DNA from: Burkholderia thailandensis E264 | Lineage (GTDB): Bacteria; Pseudomonadota; Gammaproteobacteria; Burkholderiales; Burkholderiaceae | Assembly (NCBI RefSeq): GCF_000012365.1 | Contig: NC_007650.1 | Coordinates: 2,046,001 to 2,110,000 of the forward strand | Length of the DNA: 64,000 nt | Reading direction: 5' to 3' | Shown here: positions 24,057-32,961 of the stretch, piece after piece | Position numbering within the stretch: position 1 is the stretch's first letter | Layout: every line of letters starts with the position of its first letter | Made by a program: the position numbers and the translations under genes | The notes under the pieces: model-generated | Told to the model about the DNA's origin: nothing | What the model saw: the letters and a program-made list of their open reading frames with translations, nothing else | The model's database searches: none

Positions 24057-25988
24057 ATGACCGGCGCCTGGGTCTTGGGCTTGGCCGCCTCGCAGCACAA
24101 CGGCGCGGCTTGCCTGATGCGCGGCGACAAGATCGTCGTCGCGATCGCAGAGGAACGTCTATCGCGCGTGAAGCGTCAAGGTATCGCCGGCGCACGGGCG
24201 TCGCTGGCCTTCGACTACTGTTTGTCGGCTGCGGGCATCTCGGCACGGTCGCTGGATCGGGTGGTGCTGTGCACGCAGACCTCGCGCCACTTACCAGAGC
24301 ACGACGTGCGGAGCAATCCCCAACTGGCTTCTTTGGCCCATGACGGGAGGATTCGATTTATCTCGCACCACGTGGGGCACGCACTGAGCGCATTGCGGTG
24401 GGCCGGAGCCCCCGACGCGGCGGTGCTCGTTGTGGACGGCTTGGGGTCGCCAGTGCAGGACCTGCCAGCCGACGAACGGGAATTGGCCGCGCCGACGTTG
24501 TCAGGTCCGGGCGAGACGCTGTCGATGTATCACGCGCATGGTTGGCGCCTGAAAGTGATCGACAAGTCGTTCGCGGAATGCGACCGGTGGCTGGCCGTCG
24601 ACGGTAAGACCGCACCACGCTATGCGTCCCTCGGCGGAATGTACGCTGCGGTATCGCAGCACGTGTTCAACGACGCGCTAGAAGCCGGGAAGGTGATGGG
24701 GTTAGCTTCGCACGGCGAACCGCGCATCCCTGCGACGGAGTTCCTGCACATTCGGCAAAACGGTCAGATCGAGTTCGGCGATGTGCTCGCTCGGCGCTTC
24801 GCTGCGCGAAGCCGTGCAGACCGCATCACTTCGGCGCACAAAACACTGGCCGCGTCGGCACAGGCCGCACTGGAGGAAGCGTTGCTGGCTGTCGCCAAGC
24901 GCCTCAGGACACTGACCGGAGAGCCAAGGCTTTGTCTCGCGGGCGGCATCGCACTCAACGCCATCGCGAACGAGTGCCTGTTGCGGCAATCGGGCTTTGA
25001 CCAAATCTGCGTGATCCCGGCTGCCGACGATAGCGGCACCGCCATCGGCGCGGCGATGGCCGGCCTCTTGGAACTTGGCTCGCACATCTCCACCCAAGCC
25101 ATGCGCGACGACGGCCTCGGTCGCTGCTATGATAATTTAGAGATCCAAAGTGCATTTGAGTCCGTCCCCGGGTTGCGCTGCATTGTTCCGCGATGTGTCG
25201 CAACGCACGCTGCCGAGCGCATCGCTCAGGGCCAAATTGGCGGCTGGGTGCAGGGCGGGGCCGAGTTTGGCCCGCGTGCGCTTGGACATCGCAGTATTAT
25301 CGCCGACCCGCGAAGTCAATACACCAAGCGTCGACTGGATAAGCGCATCAAACTGCGCGAGGCGTTTCGCCCTTACGCCCCAGTGGTGCTGCATGCCAAA
25401 GCGGCGCGCTGGTTCGATGTCGGGCGCGACGATGAAAGTCCATTCATGCTGCGAATCATGCCAGTCCGCGAAGCATGCCGTGACGCAGTGCCGGCAGTCG
25501 TGCACGTGGACGGCACGGCTCGTATCCAAACCGTTCGAGCGGCCGACGGGTTGTTCTTTCGCGTTGTGAAGGCATTCGACAGGTTCACGGGCGTACCCAT
25601 GCTGCTGAACACGTCATTCAACGCGCGTGGCGAACCAATAGTCGAGACGCCACAGCAAGCGCTTTGGAGTCTCATTGGCATGGGGCTGGACTTTTGTGCG
25701 ATAGGTCCCTTCCTGTTCGAACCGAGCGAAGATCGTCGCCAACTACTCCGCGCGCGAATCGTGTTGTTCGATGCCAAAGATCGCGAGTCGCCAACCGTGC
25801 GCAAGCGCCTCGCCATGCAAGGCGATCCACTGCTCGCCCCCTTGCTCGACCTAGTGGACAGACGTTGCACCGCCGCCGAGATTGGAGAGCGTTTATCAGC
25901 AAGCCTTGGCCGCAGCATCCCGCGCGCCCGGCTGATCGCTTTGATCTGCCGGCTCGCCAGCCTACAACTCGTAGGCCTCACGCGATGA
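24057..25988 (+). CDS. NodU/TobZ-family carbamoyltransferase with extra C-terminal domain
   Basis: A 643-aa protein. The N-terminal TsaD/Kae1-like domain begins VLGLAASQHNGAACLM and carries the metal-binding H104-x3-H108 (SHHVGHALSAL), VVDGLGSP and LAGGIALNAIANECLL. The C-terminal carbamoyl-phosphate domain has GGAEFGPRALGHRSI, ADPRS, FRPYAPVVL and LLNTSFNARGEPIVETPQ, as in NodU and TobZ. These enzymes turn carbamoyl phosphate and ATP into carbamoyl-adenylate and carbamoylate hydroxyls. Residues about 579-643 (RKRLAMQGDPLLAPLLDLVD to LASLQLVGLTR) are an added helical, winged-helix-like tail not usual for the family. ATG 24057 is the first Met consistent with the fold. A hydroxyl made by an island oxygenase is a logical acceptor. 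Confidence 0.88.
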   Translation: MTGAWVLGLAASQHNGAACLMRGDKIVVAIAEERLSRVKRQGIAGARASLAFDYCLSAAGISARSLDRVVLCTQTSRHLPEHDVRSNPQLASLAHDGRIRFISHHVGHALSALRWAGAPDAAVLVVDGLGSPVQDLPADERELAAPTLSGPGETLSMYHAHGWRLKVIDKSFAECDRWLAVDGKTAPRYASLGGMYAAVSQHVFNDALEAGKVMGLASHGEPRIPATEFLHIRQNGQIEFGDVLARRFAARSRADRITSAHKTLAASAQAALEEALLAVAKRLRTLTGEPRLCLAGGIALNAIANECLLRQSGFDQICVIPAADDSGTAIGAAMAGLLELGSHISTQAMRDDGLGRCYDNLEIQSAFESVPGLRCIVPRCVATHAAERIAQGQIGGWVQGGAEFGPRALGHRSIIADPRSQYTKRRLDKRIKLREAFRPYAPVVLHAKAARWFDVGRDDESPFMLRIMPVREACRDAVPAVVHVDGTARIQTVRAADGLFFRVVKAFDRFTGVPMLLNTSFNARGEPIVETPQQALWSLIGMGLDFCAIGPFLFEPSEDRRQLLRARIVLFDAKDRESPTVRKRLAMQGDPLLAPLLDLVDRRCTAAEIGERLSASLGRSIPRARLIALICRLASLQLVGLTR

Positions 25989-27190
25989 AACCGAGCCTCA
26001 TCGAGCGATTGATAGGCGTCGCGCAGCGCCTCGAGCGACGCTCGCGCACAATGCCAAGTGGTTCGGCGGCCTTTGCCCGCTGCACCGCTGAGACCATCGC
26101 CGAGGAGGCACTGCCGCACGTCGCGCTCGGCCCACTCTTGCGAGAGTGCCTCTCGAAGGGGCCGCTGCCGATACAACGGCGCATCGACGAAGGATTCGGT
26201 CAGCCAGCGCTAACGCTCTACCGCACTCGCCGCTTTACGGTGGATTTGCTGTTCTGGCAAGAGGCGAGCACCGGGATACACCAGCACGAATTCGCGGGTG
26301 CGTTCTCGGTGTTGTGCGGATCAAGCCTGCACACTCGGTTCACGTTCGAGCACCGGAGTGATTTGGACCGCTCAATGAGACTTGGGGCCCTTGCGCTGCA
26401 ATCAACCGAGTTACTGCGTGAAGGCGATGTGCGCGAAATAGTGCCTGGTCGGCGGTTGATCCATTCACTGTTTCATCTCGACACACCGAGCGTCACCCTG
26501 GCGATACGATCGCTGCCATCGGCAAGGCGAAGTCCCGAATACGAATACCTGCCTCCCGGCCTCGCGTTCGATCCCCGCGCCCGCAGCGAAGCGCAGCTGA
26601 TGCATAAGCGCCTGCTGGCGCTATGTCAGCGCTTCGAGCGGGCTCAGTTGGAACGAAATCTACGGGAGCTGATTGTAACCACCGACCTGTATGGCGCATT
26701 TCTGCTGTTGGGCCAAGCGCGAGGAGCGCTGATCGACGACGAGCGCGCATACCGCCGCGTCGTCTCTTCAGCCCGCTCCGTACACGGTGGGGGTACCGTC
26801 AACGCGTTGGTGCCGGCGATCGAGGAACAGTGGCGTCGACAAGCCATTTTGTCGCTCCGACGTACGGTAGTGGATTCCGAACAGAGACTCTTCCTAGCGC
26901 TAGTGCTGAATTTGCCGGAACGAGCCGCCATCCTCTCGCTCTTGGACGCGCTGGATAGCAATCAGTCAGCAATCGAGCGCATTCTTCGCGTAGTCCGCGA
27001 CCTCAGCGCATATGATTGGATGGGTTTGCGCTACGATGCGACAGTGGAAAGGATGCTGCGAGACGTATTGGAGGGCCGCCCCCCTTCTGCAATACTCGGT
27101 CAGCTTCGCCGGTTGGACAATCCGGCACCTGTAGAATGCTCTTGGATGTCAATGCGTGCCTCGCCCGTTTTACGACCGCTTTTCTTATAG
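25985..27190 (+). CDS. Unrecognised protein with cupin-like metal motif (last gene of the operon)
   Basis: A 401-aa protein I cannot place in a family. Its ATG overlaps the carbamoyltransferase stop (ATGA), so it is translationally coupled. Residues about 85-175 show a cupin-like pattern: STGIHQHEFAGAFSVLCGSS with H99-x-H101-E102, followed about 60 residues later by EIVPGRRLIHSLFHLDTPS with H160 and H164. This is how cysteine dioxygenase-type and related metal cupins are built. The second half (about 210-401) is helix-rich with no motif I know. It has no signal peptide or membrane helix. It may be another metalloenzyme acting on the peptide or its carbamoylated form; this is a guess from context. 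Confidence 0.7.
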   Translation: MKPSLIERLIGVAQRLERRSRTMPSGSAAFARCTAETIAEEALPHVALGPLLRECLSKGPLPIQRRIDEGFGQPALTLYRTRRFTVDLLFWQEASTGIHQHEFAGAFSVLCGSSLHTRFTFEHRSDLDRSMRLGALALQSTELLREGDVREIVPGRRLIHSLFHLDTPSVTLAIRSLPSARRSPEYEYLPPGLAFDPRARSEAQLMHKRLLALCQRFERAQLERNLRELIVTTDLYGAFLLLGQARGALIDDERAYRRVVSSARSVHGGGTVNALVPAIEEQWRRQAILSLRRTVVDSEQRLFLALVLNLPERAAILSLLDALDSNQSAIERILRVVRDLSAYDWMGLRYDATVERMLRDVLEGRPPSAILGQLRRLDNPAPVECSWMSMRASPVLRPLFL

Positions 27191-27876
27191 GTTACCTAAC
27201 CACTAGCGGCCCACGCATAAGTGTTCGCTTCGGGCGTTTGGCAACTACCTTCGGGTTGTCGCACCTTTTGTGACTTCGCTCACGGCCGCTTCAGATTTGC
27301 ACGAATCGAGTGGCTACCCGTTACAGCCGGCCTAAACTCACCAACGCGGATCCGTGAATGTCGGCAACGGCCGGGCGCCGCCGCCCCATGCGAACGATCG
27401 TTGTACCCCGGACGCAGCCGTTGAGCTCAAACATGGACAAGCGGCCGCTTCGGGTCGGTTCGAGCCGCTCGCGGACCGCTGGGACAAGCCAGCCGGGATC
27501 GGCCACCATTTGTCATTCAGCGGCCGGGAAAACCTGCCGTCTGAGCGGCCGCACCACACCGGCACCTAACGGGCAAGCTACGTGTACGACTCGCGCCATC
27601 GTCAGCGTTCGCCCATCGACATTGCCACGTCAGCTCACTACCTTGCTATTTCAGACCGAACGTCTAGCGAACGTCCGCAACTGACTTCGATGAAAGTGAA
27701 CTGCCGGCCGAACTCGGAAGGCGGCATGACAGCTTGACGGATGACCGGTTCCAAGTCTGCTGTTTTTCTAGCCAATCACCGCCACCGCGCAGAAAAACGT
27801 CGAGTCCATTCGTCATTCCGTCCGAGACGCAACGTGCCTGGTTGACCGGAAAAAGCGAAACCGCATCGCACGCCGA
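27191..27876. other. Right edge of the island; no gene seen
   Basis: Nearly 700 bp with short frames on both strands but none with good initiation, codon bias or recognisable similarity. Composition is still lower in GC than the core region, suggesting it is imported DNA or decayed sequence. No integrase, transposase or tRNA is visible. Confidence 0.5.
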
Positions 27877-28344
27877 ATGACGACGACACTGCTGACATTG
27901 GCGACGATGACCGCCCATGCCGCCCGTCCTCGAACGCCGCTCATCCCCGAAGACGCCGCTCAAGCCCAAACCACCACCGGCATCCAGATCCACGCCTGCG
28001 AATACGACAGCAGCCACCGTCAGGCGCGAACCTTCCAGCACACCGAAGCCACGCTCTACGACGCCGCCGGCGCCGCCATAATCAAGCACCGCGCCGGCCC
28101 TTCATGGAAAGCGCAAGACGGCAGCCGCATCGTCGGCGAGAAGATCGCCGACGCGCCGAGCCCGAACGCGGACAACACTACCCGGTTGCCGCTGTCGACG
28201 CACGCGAGCGCGAGCGGCTCGCTCGCGTCCGTGCGCTGCGTGCGGCGTCTCGATACGAAAGGCGGCACCGCACGCGCAACGCCGTGCACGACCGAGCCTC
28301 AACTCGGCAGTTCGCCGTATTACGCGCGAGATGTCTTCTGGTAG
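27877..28344 (+). CDS. DUF3455-domain protein, possibly 5'-degraded
   Basis: A 155-aa protein matching the DUF3455 pattern. IQIHACEYD (usual form V-Q-I-Y-x-C) is followed by TEATLYDAAGAAIIKHRAG, PSWKAQDGSRIVGEKIA, a run ending RRLDTKGGTA, and an end in aromatic residues (YYARDVFW). The family is a secreted protein of unknown function. The N-terminus looks like the last part of a signal peptide (LLTLATMTAHAA) with no basic region and no ribosome binding site before the ATG. The true start may therefore have been lost, possibly when the neighbouring island arrived. It converges with egtD. Confidence 0.6.
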   Translation: MTTTLLTLATMTAHAARPRTPLIPEDAAQAQTTTGIQIHACEYDSSHRQARTFQHTEATLYDAAGAAIIKHRAGPSWKAQDGSRIVGEKIADAPSPNADNTTRLPLSTHASASGSLASVRCVRRLDTKGGTARATPCTTEPQLGSSPYYARDVFW

Positions 28345-28545
28345 CAACGCAAACGAGCCCGCGAGCAAACGTCCCCCGCTTCGCGCCCCGTCGACATCGC
28401 TGCACGCGCGCCGCCAAAGCACATGCGATTGGCGCGCGTGCGCTCACGACGCACGTACGACCAAAGCGCGCTCGATCGACACCGCCGCATGCCCCCCGCC
28501 CGCCTGCGCGCCGCCGGACCGCCGCGCAATCCGCCACCTGCCGCG

Positions 28546-29520
28546 TCACCCGCGACTCTCGAGCCAATGCACGCTGAACAGCCGCGCATCGTCGATCCAC
28601 ACGGTCCCCGGCGTGAACCCCGCCGCCTGCGCGAGCGCGCGAAATCCGTCGACCGTGAACTTGTGCGAGTTCTCCGTATGCAGCGTCTCGCCCGCGTCGA
28701 ACCGGAACGCATAGCCCGCCAAGCGCACCGTTTGCGCGCGCCGGCTCACGAGGTGCATCTCGATGCGCTGTTGATCGACGTCGTAGAACGCGCGATGCGC
28801 CCACGCGTCGAGCGCGAAATCCGCACCGAGCTCGGCGTTCGCGCGCTTGAGCAGATTCAGGTTGAACGCGGCCGTCACGCCCGCTGCATCGTTGTATGCG
28901 CGATGCAGGATCGATACGTCCTTCACGAGATCGACGCCGATCAGCAGCCCGCCCCCCTTCAGCAGCGAAGCCGCGTGCCGCAGGAACGCCGAAGCCTCGT
29001 CCGGCGAGAAATTGCCGATCGTCGAGCCGAGAAAGCAGCCGACCCGCCGCCCCGCCACGCACTCGATCGCACGCAATTGCTCGGACTGCAGATAATCGGC
29101 GACGACAGGCTGCACGTCGAGCCACGGGTAAGCGTCGCGCAACGCGGCGGCCGACTGAGCGAGATGCTCGGCCGAGATGTCGACGGGCAGATAGCGCGCG
29201 GGTGGCCCCGACGCCGCGCACGCGTCGAGCAGCACGCGGATCTTCGATAGCGACCCCGCGCCGAATTCGATCAGGTTCGCGTCGCGGCCGATCTGCGCGG
29301 CGATCTCGTGCGCATGGCGCTTCAGGATCGCAAGCTCGGTGCGCGTCGGATAGTACTCGGGCAGCTCGCAGATGCGATCGAACAACGCGGAGCCGGCGGC
29401 GTCGTAGAAGTATTTCGGCGCGATGCTGCGCGGCGCGCGGCGCAACCCCGCGAGCAGGTCGCGGCCGAACGCGCTGTCGCGCTTCGTTTCGTTCGCCACG
29501 CCCGCGGCGGCTTCACTCAT
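28546..29520 (-). CDS. egtD: EgtD, L-histidine N-alpha-methyltransferase
   Basis: A 324-aa SAM-dependent methyltransferase that makes hercynine (trimethyl-histidine), the first step of ergothioneine synthesis. The N-terminal PKYFYDAAGSALFDRICELPEYYPTRTE is the EgtD family signature. The SAM site reads LIEFGAGSLSKIRVLLDA, with VDISAEHL and FLGSTIGNFSP further on, and MHLVSR and FTVDGF come near the end. The ATG at 29520 is preferred over a TTG at 29541 that would overlap egtB. It follows egtB by 4 bp on the same strand, forming a two-gene pathway unit. The product is a cytosolic antioxidant thiol. Confidence 0.95.
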   Translation of the reverse strand: MSEAAAGVANETKRDSAFGRDLLAGLRRAPRSIAPKYFYDAAGSALFDRICELPEYYPTRTELAILKRHAHEIAAQIGRDANLIEFGAGSLSKIRVLLDACAASGPPARYLPVDISAEHLAQSAAALRDAYPWLDVQPVVADYLQSEQLRAIECVAGRRVGCFLGSTIGNFSPDEASAFLRHAASLLKGGGLLIGVDLVKDVSILHRAYNDAAGVTAAFNLNLLKRANAELGADFALDAWAHRAFYDVDQQRIEMHLVSRRAQTVRLAGYAFRFDAGETLHTENSHKFTVDGFRALAQAAGFTPGTVWIDDARLFSVHWLESRG

Positions 29521-29524
29521 CCGT

Positions 29525-30760
29525 TCAGATATCTCTCGCAAGACGCACTCCCGTGAATTGCCAGCGCGCGGCCGGCGGAAAGAAGTTGCGATACGTCGCG
29601 CGCGCGTGCCCGGGCGGCGTCGCGACGCTGCCGCCGCGCAGCACCTGCTGCCCGACCATGAACTTGCCGTTGTATTCGGCCGCGACGCCCGCCATCGGTC
29701 GAAAACCCGGATACGGGCCGTACGACGAGCGCGTCCATTGCCACACGCAGCCCGTCATCTGCACGATGTCCGGCGCGTCGAACGCCGCCTCCCATTCGGC
29801 CTCCGTCGGCAGCCGCGCGCGCGCCCATTCGGCGTAGGCAGCCGCTTCGTAGAAACTCACGTGCGACACGGGCGCGTCGAGCATCAGCGGCTGCAGGCCG
29901 CCGAAGCCGAACTCGCGCCAGCCGAGCCCTTCGCCGCCGTCGGACGCGATCCAGTAGAGGGGCGCCTTCCATTCTTCGCGCTGAACGATGGCCCATCCGT
30001 CCGACAGCCAGAACTCCGGGCGCGCGTAGCCGCCGTCGTCGATGAACGCCGCGTATTCGCCGTTCGTCACGAGCCGCTCCGCGATCTGGTACGGATGCAG
30101 CATCGTCCGATGGCGCGGCCGTTCGTTGTCGAACGAGAAGCCGCGGCCGTCGTGGCCGATCTCGACGATGCCGCTCGGCCCCGACAGCCAGCGCATCGCG
30201 CCGTTCGCGCGCCGCGCATCGGCCGGCGGCGTCGCATCGTCGCTTCGATACGCAGGCAGCAGCGGATTCAGCGAGAACGCATGCAGGATATCCGTCAGGA
30301 TCAGTTCCTGATGCTGCTGCTCGTGATGCAGGCCAAGCGTGATCTCCGGCTCGATCGCGATCAGCGTCGGCAGATCGGACGTGCGCAGCAGGTCGAGCAG
30401 CGCGTCGTCGACGTGACGCCGATAGCGATGCACGTCGCCCAGCGACGGACGCGACAGCATCCCGCGCTGCGCTCGCGCATGGCGCGGGCCGAGCGCTTCG
30501 TAATACGAATTGAAGAGATACGGATAGCGCGAATCGAACAGCTTGTAGCCACGCGCATGCCGCGCGAGGATCACGGTCTCGAAGAACCATGTCGTGTGCG
30601 CGAGATGCCACTTCGTCGGACTCGCGTCCGGCATCGATTGCAGCGCCTGGTCCTCCGCCGACAACGGCTTCGCGAGCTCGACGCTGTATCGGCGCACGTC
30701 CGTGAAGCCGCGCGCCAGGTCCGACGCGAGCCCGAGCGTCGACTCTTCGTTCTTCGTCAT
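29525..30760 (-). CDS. egtB: EgtB, hercynine oxygenase (iron-dependent sulfoxide synthase)
   Basis: A 411-aa enzyme with an N-terminal DinB-like domain and a C-terminal formylglycine-generating-enzyme-like domain, the EgtB layout. The iron ligands are visible as H52 (KWHLAHTTWFFE) and H146/H150 (LHHEQQHQEL). The FGE part has PHRTMLHPYQIAERLVTNGEY, PVSHVSFYEAAAYAEWARARLPTEAEWE and VLRGGS. It couples hercynine to cysteine or gamma-glutamylcysteine as a sulfoxide using O2. The ATG at 30760 (MTKNEEST) is the most likely start. It lies directly upstream of egtD. No egtC or egtE is seen nearby. Confidence 0.94.
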   Translation of the reverse strand: MTKNEESTLGLASDLARGFTDVRRYSVELAKPLSAEDQALQSMPDASPTKWHLAHTTWFFETVILARHARGYKLFDSRYPYLFNSYYEALGPRHARAQRGMLSRPSLGDVHRYRRHVDDALLDLLRTSDLPTLIAIEPEITLGLHHEQQHQELILTDILHAFSLNPLLPAYRSDDATPPADARRANGAMRWLSGPSGIVEIGHDGRGFSFDNERPRHRTMLHPYQIAERLVTNGEYAAFIDDGGYARPEFWLSDGWAIVQREEWKAPLYWIASDGGEGLGWREFGFGGLQPLMLDAPVSHVSFYEAAAYAEWARARLPTEAEWEAAFDAPDIVQMTGCVWQWTRSSYGPYPGFRPMAGVAAEYNGKFMVGQQVLRGGSVATPPGHARATYRNFFPPAARWQFTGVRLARDI

Positions 30761-30926
30761 GTGCACCGTCCCGACTGAATGGCTCGCCCGCGCGCCGTGC
30801 GACGCCCGCGAACCCATGCAACAAAGAATAGGACACGCGCGCGGCATCGCGACCGCAATCGCGATGCCGCGCGCGCGAGCACCGCTTTCGCGGCGCGCCC
30901 CGTTGGTGTGATGAATGGCTTCGGCG

Positions 30927-31307
30927 TCAGCCGATCGTGATCGAATCGACGCGGTCGGGATAGAACGCGAGATGGCCGGCGATCCGCTTGAGCGCGTCGT
31001 GCGGCGTCTCGTACGACCAGATCGCATTGACGCCGCGCGCGCCCGCCCCCTTGATGCTGTAGTAGGACGCATCGCCCTTGTACGGGCAGTGGCTCTCGTG
31101 CGTCGTGCGCTCGAGCTGCGCGAGATCGACGTCCTTGCGCGGCACGTACTGCACCGGCGGATACGACGCTTCGCGCAGCGTGAGCGCGTCGCGCGTGTCG
31201 GCGAGCGTTTGACCGGCCGCCTTGACGACGACGCGCTCGCCCGTCGCTTCGATCGTGATCGGATGGTCCGGGCCAGGAATCTTGACGGTGTGACTTGACT
31301 GGGTCAT
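30927..31307 (-). CDS. DUF427-domain protein
   Basis: A 126-aa protein with the DUF427 signature. It has SHTVKIPGPDHPITIE, a middle VVVKAAGQTLADTRDALTLREASYPPVQYVPR, then THESHCPYKGDASYYSI and NAIWSYETP, ending with AFYPDRVDSITI. The family is small, cytoplasmic and of unknown function. It is often found near redox or thiol genes, and here it lies about 165 bp upstream of egtB on the same strand. GGAGG precedes the ATG at 31307. A role connected to ergothioneine is only suggested by position. Confidence 0.93.
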   Translation of the reverse strand: MTQSSHTVKIPGPDHPITIEATGERVVVKAAGQTLADTRDALTLREASYPPVQYVPRKDVDLAQLERTTHESHCPYKGDASYYSIKGAGARGVNAIWSYETPHDALKRIAGHLAFYPDRVDSITIG

Positions 31308-31836
31308 GAAAGCGCCTCCGGTTGCGAAACACGTCGGATGTCGGCGACATCGTACGCCGCGGCGGCGCCGCAGGCGACGCGCGAGCCGCGAATTCTGAAG
31401 TTCGAGCGAACGAACAATCCCCGTTGCAAACGCCGTTAATTGCAGGAAGTTCGGCAATCGAAAGCGACGCGCATGCGTGGGCCACCGTCGCGTGCGCGCA
31501 GATTCCGCGCCCGCTCTTGAGAGAGAGATGCGGCGTTGACGATGCGCGTCGCCCTTTACGTAGACCATCGCGCGCGGCGAGGTTCCCCGATCTGCCGCCG
31601 CATGCAACGAACCGCTCGCTCGCGCGGCCGCGCGCCAACCTTTCCGCCGCGCCCATCAGTTTTTACTGAAATTGCGACAAATACATTAAATAAAACCATC
31701 GCTTCGCACATACCATAGCTGCCGACACTGGCCATGACGTTTCGCACGGCGGATATCCACCGAACGAGCGCCATCGATTTACCCGCGCGGCGCGCCGCAC
31801 ATGCGCGCGCGCCGCCTTGACTTCGCAGAGAGATTC
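31308..31836. other. Intergenic region between divergent DUF427 and alr genes
   Basis: About 530 bp with no supported gene. An AT-rich stretch at 31657-31700 stands out. It includes TTACTG (31663-31668) and TTAAAT (31686-31691) with 17-bp spacing, a plausible alr promoter about 145 bp before its start, and a CAGT-TTTT-ACTG inverted repeat at 31657-31668. Confidence 0.45.
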
Positions 31837-32961
31837 ATGCCCCGCCCCATCGTCGCCCGCATCCACCCCGACGCCATCGCGCACAATCTTGCAATCGTCC
31901 GGCAAAAAGCGCCGAACTCGCGCGTCTGGTCGGTCGTCAAGGCGAACGCTTACGGCCACGGCATCGAGCGCGTCTATCCGGCGCTCGCCGACGCGGACGG
32001 CATCGCGCTGCTCGACCTCGATGAAGCGGTGCGCGTGCGCGCGCTCGGCTGGACGAAGCCCGTGCTGCTGCTCGAAGGCATCTTCGATGCGGCGGACATC
32101 GAGATCGCGGATCGCCATCGGCTGACCGTCGCCGTGCACGGCGACGAGCAATTGAAGCTGCTGACGTCGGCGAAAACGACGCGCCCGATCGACATCCAGT
32201 TAAAGATGAACTCCGGGATGAACCGGCTCGGCTATCGGCCGAGCGCGTTCCGCGATGCGTGGGAACGCGCGGCCGCCGCGCCGTCGATCGGCCGCATCGC
32301 GCTGATGATGCACTTCGCGAACGCCGACGACGGCGAGATCGACTGGCAAATGAGCGTGTTCGACGCCGCGACGGACGGCCTGCCCGGCGAGCGCACGCTG
32401 TCGAACTCGGCCGCCGTGCTGTGGCATCCGCGCGCGCACCGCGACTGGGTGCGGCCCGGCACGATCCTGTACGGCGCGTCGCCGACGGGCGCGACCCGCC
32501 ATGTCGCCGACGTGCCGCTGCGGGCCGCGATGACGCTCACGAGCCGGATCATCGGCGTGCAAACGCTGTCGCCGGGCGAGACGGTCGGCTACGGGCGCCG
32601 CTTCGCGGCCGAGCGCGAGATGCGCATCGGCGTCGTCGCGTGCGGATATGCGGACGGCTACCCGCGCCACGCGCCGAGCGGCACGCCGATCGCGGTCGAC
32701 GGCGTGCTCACGCGGGTGGTCGGGCGCGTGTCGATGGACATGCTGACCGTCGATCTCACGCCGTGCCCGCACGCGGGCGTCGGCTCGACTGTCGAGCTGT
32801 GGGGCAAGCAGGTGCGCGTCGACGACGTCGCCGAAGCCGCCGGCACGATCGGCTACGAGCTGATGTGCGCGCTCGCGCGGCGCGTGCCGGTCGTCGTCGA
32901 TCCGCATCCCGCCGCCGAGACGCACGCGCAGCCCGCGCGGACCGGGAGCTACGGGCGCTGA
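31837..32961 (+). CDS. alr: Alanine racemase
   Basis: A 374-aa fold-type III PLP enzyme that interconverts L- and D-alanine for peptidoglycan. The PLP lysine K35 is in [31 protein letters not shown] and [12 protein letters not shown] follow, and the catalytic Tyr lies in ETVGYGRRF in the C-terminal beta domain, with [18 protein letters not shown] and [13 protein letters not shown]. The ATG at 31837 (MPRPIVAR) is chosen for its AGAGAG ribosome binding site and the normal family N-terminus. No lactam or amino-acid catabolic gene is adjacent, so I cannot tell a biosynthetic (Alr) from a catabolic (DadX-type) role. Confidence 0.95.
   Translation: MPRPIVARIHPDAIAHNLAIVRQKAPNSRVWSVVKANAYGHGIERVYPALADADGIALLDLDEAVRVRALGWTKPVLLLEGIFDAADIEIADRHRLTVAVHGDEQLKLLTSAKTTRPIDIQLKMNSGMNRLGYRPSAFRDAWERAAAAPSIGRIALMMHFANADDGEIDWQMSVFDAATDGLPGERTLSNSAAVLWHPRAHRDWVRPGTILYGASPTGATRHVADVPLRAAMTLTSRIIGVQTLSPGETVGYGRRFAAEREMRIGVVACGYADGYPRHAPSGTPIAVDGVLTRVVGRVSMDMLTVDLTPCPHAGVGSTVELWGKQVRVDDVAEAAGTIGYELMCALARRVPVVVDPHPAAETHAQPARTGSYGR

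Noticed and set aside
27652..27666. CAGACCGAACGTCTA, similar to the TetR operators at 13160 and 13872
   Set aside because: One arm base differs, and one-mismatch matches to a ten-base pattern are expected about twice in 64 kb by chance. No TetR-controlled gene of the same kind is adjacent.
27664..28089. Gly-rich minus-strand frame of 141 residues
   Set aside because: It is the antisense of the DUF3455 gene and has no initiation signal.
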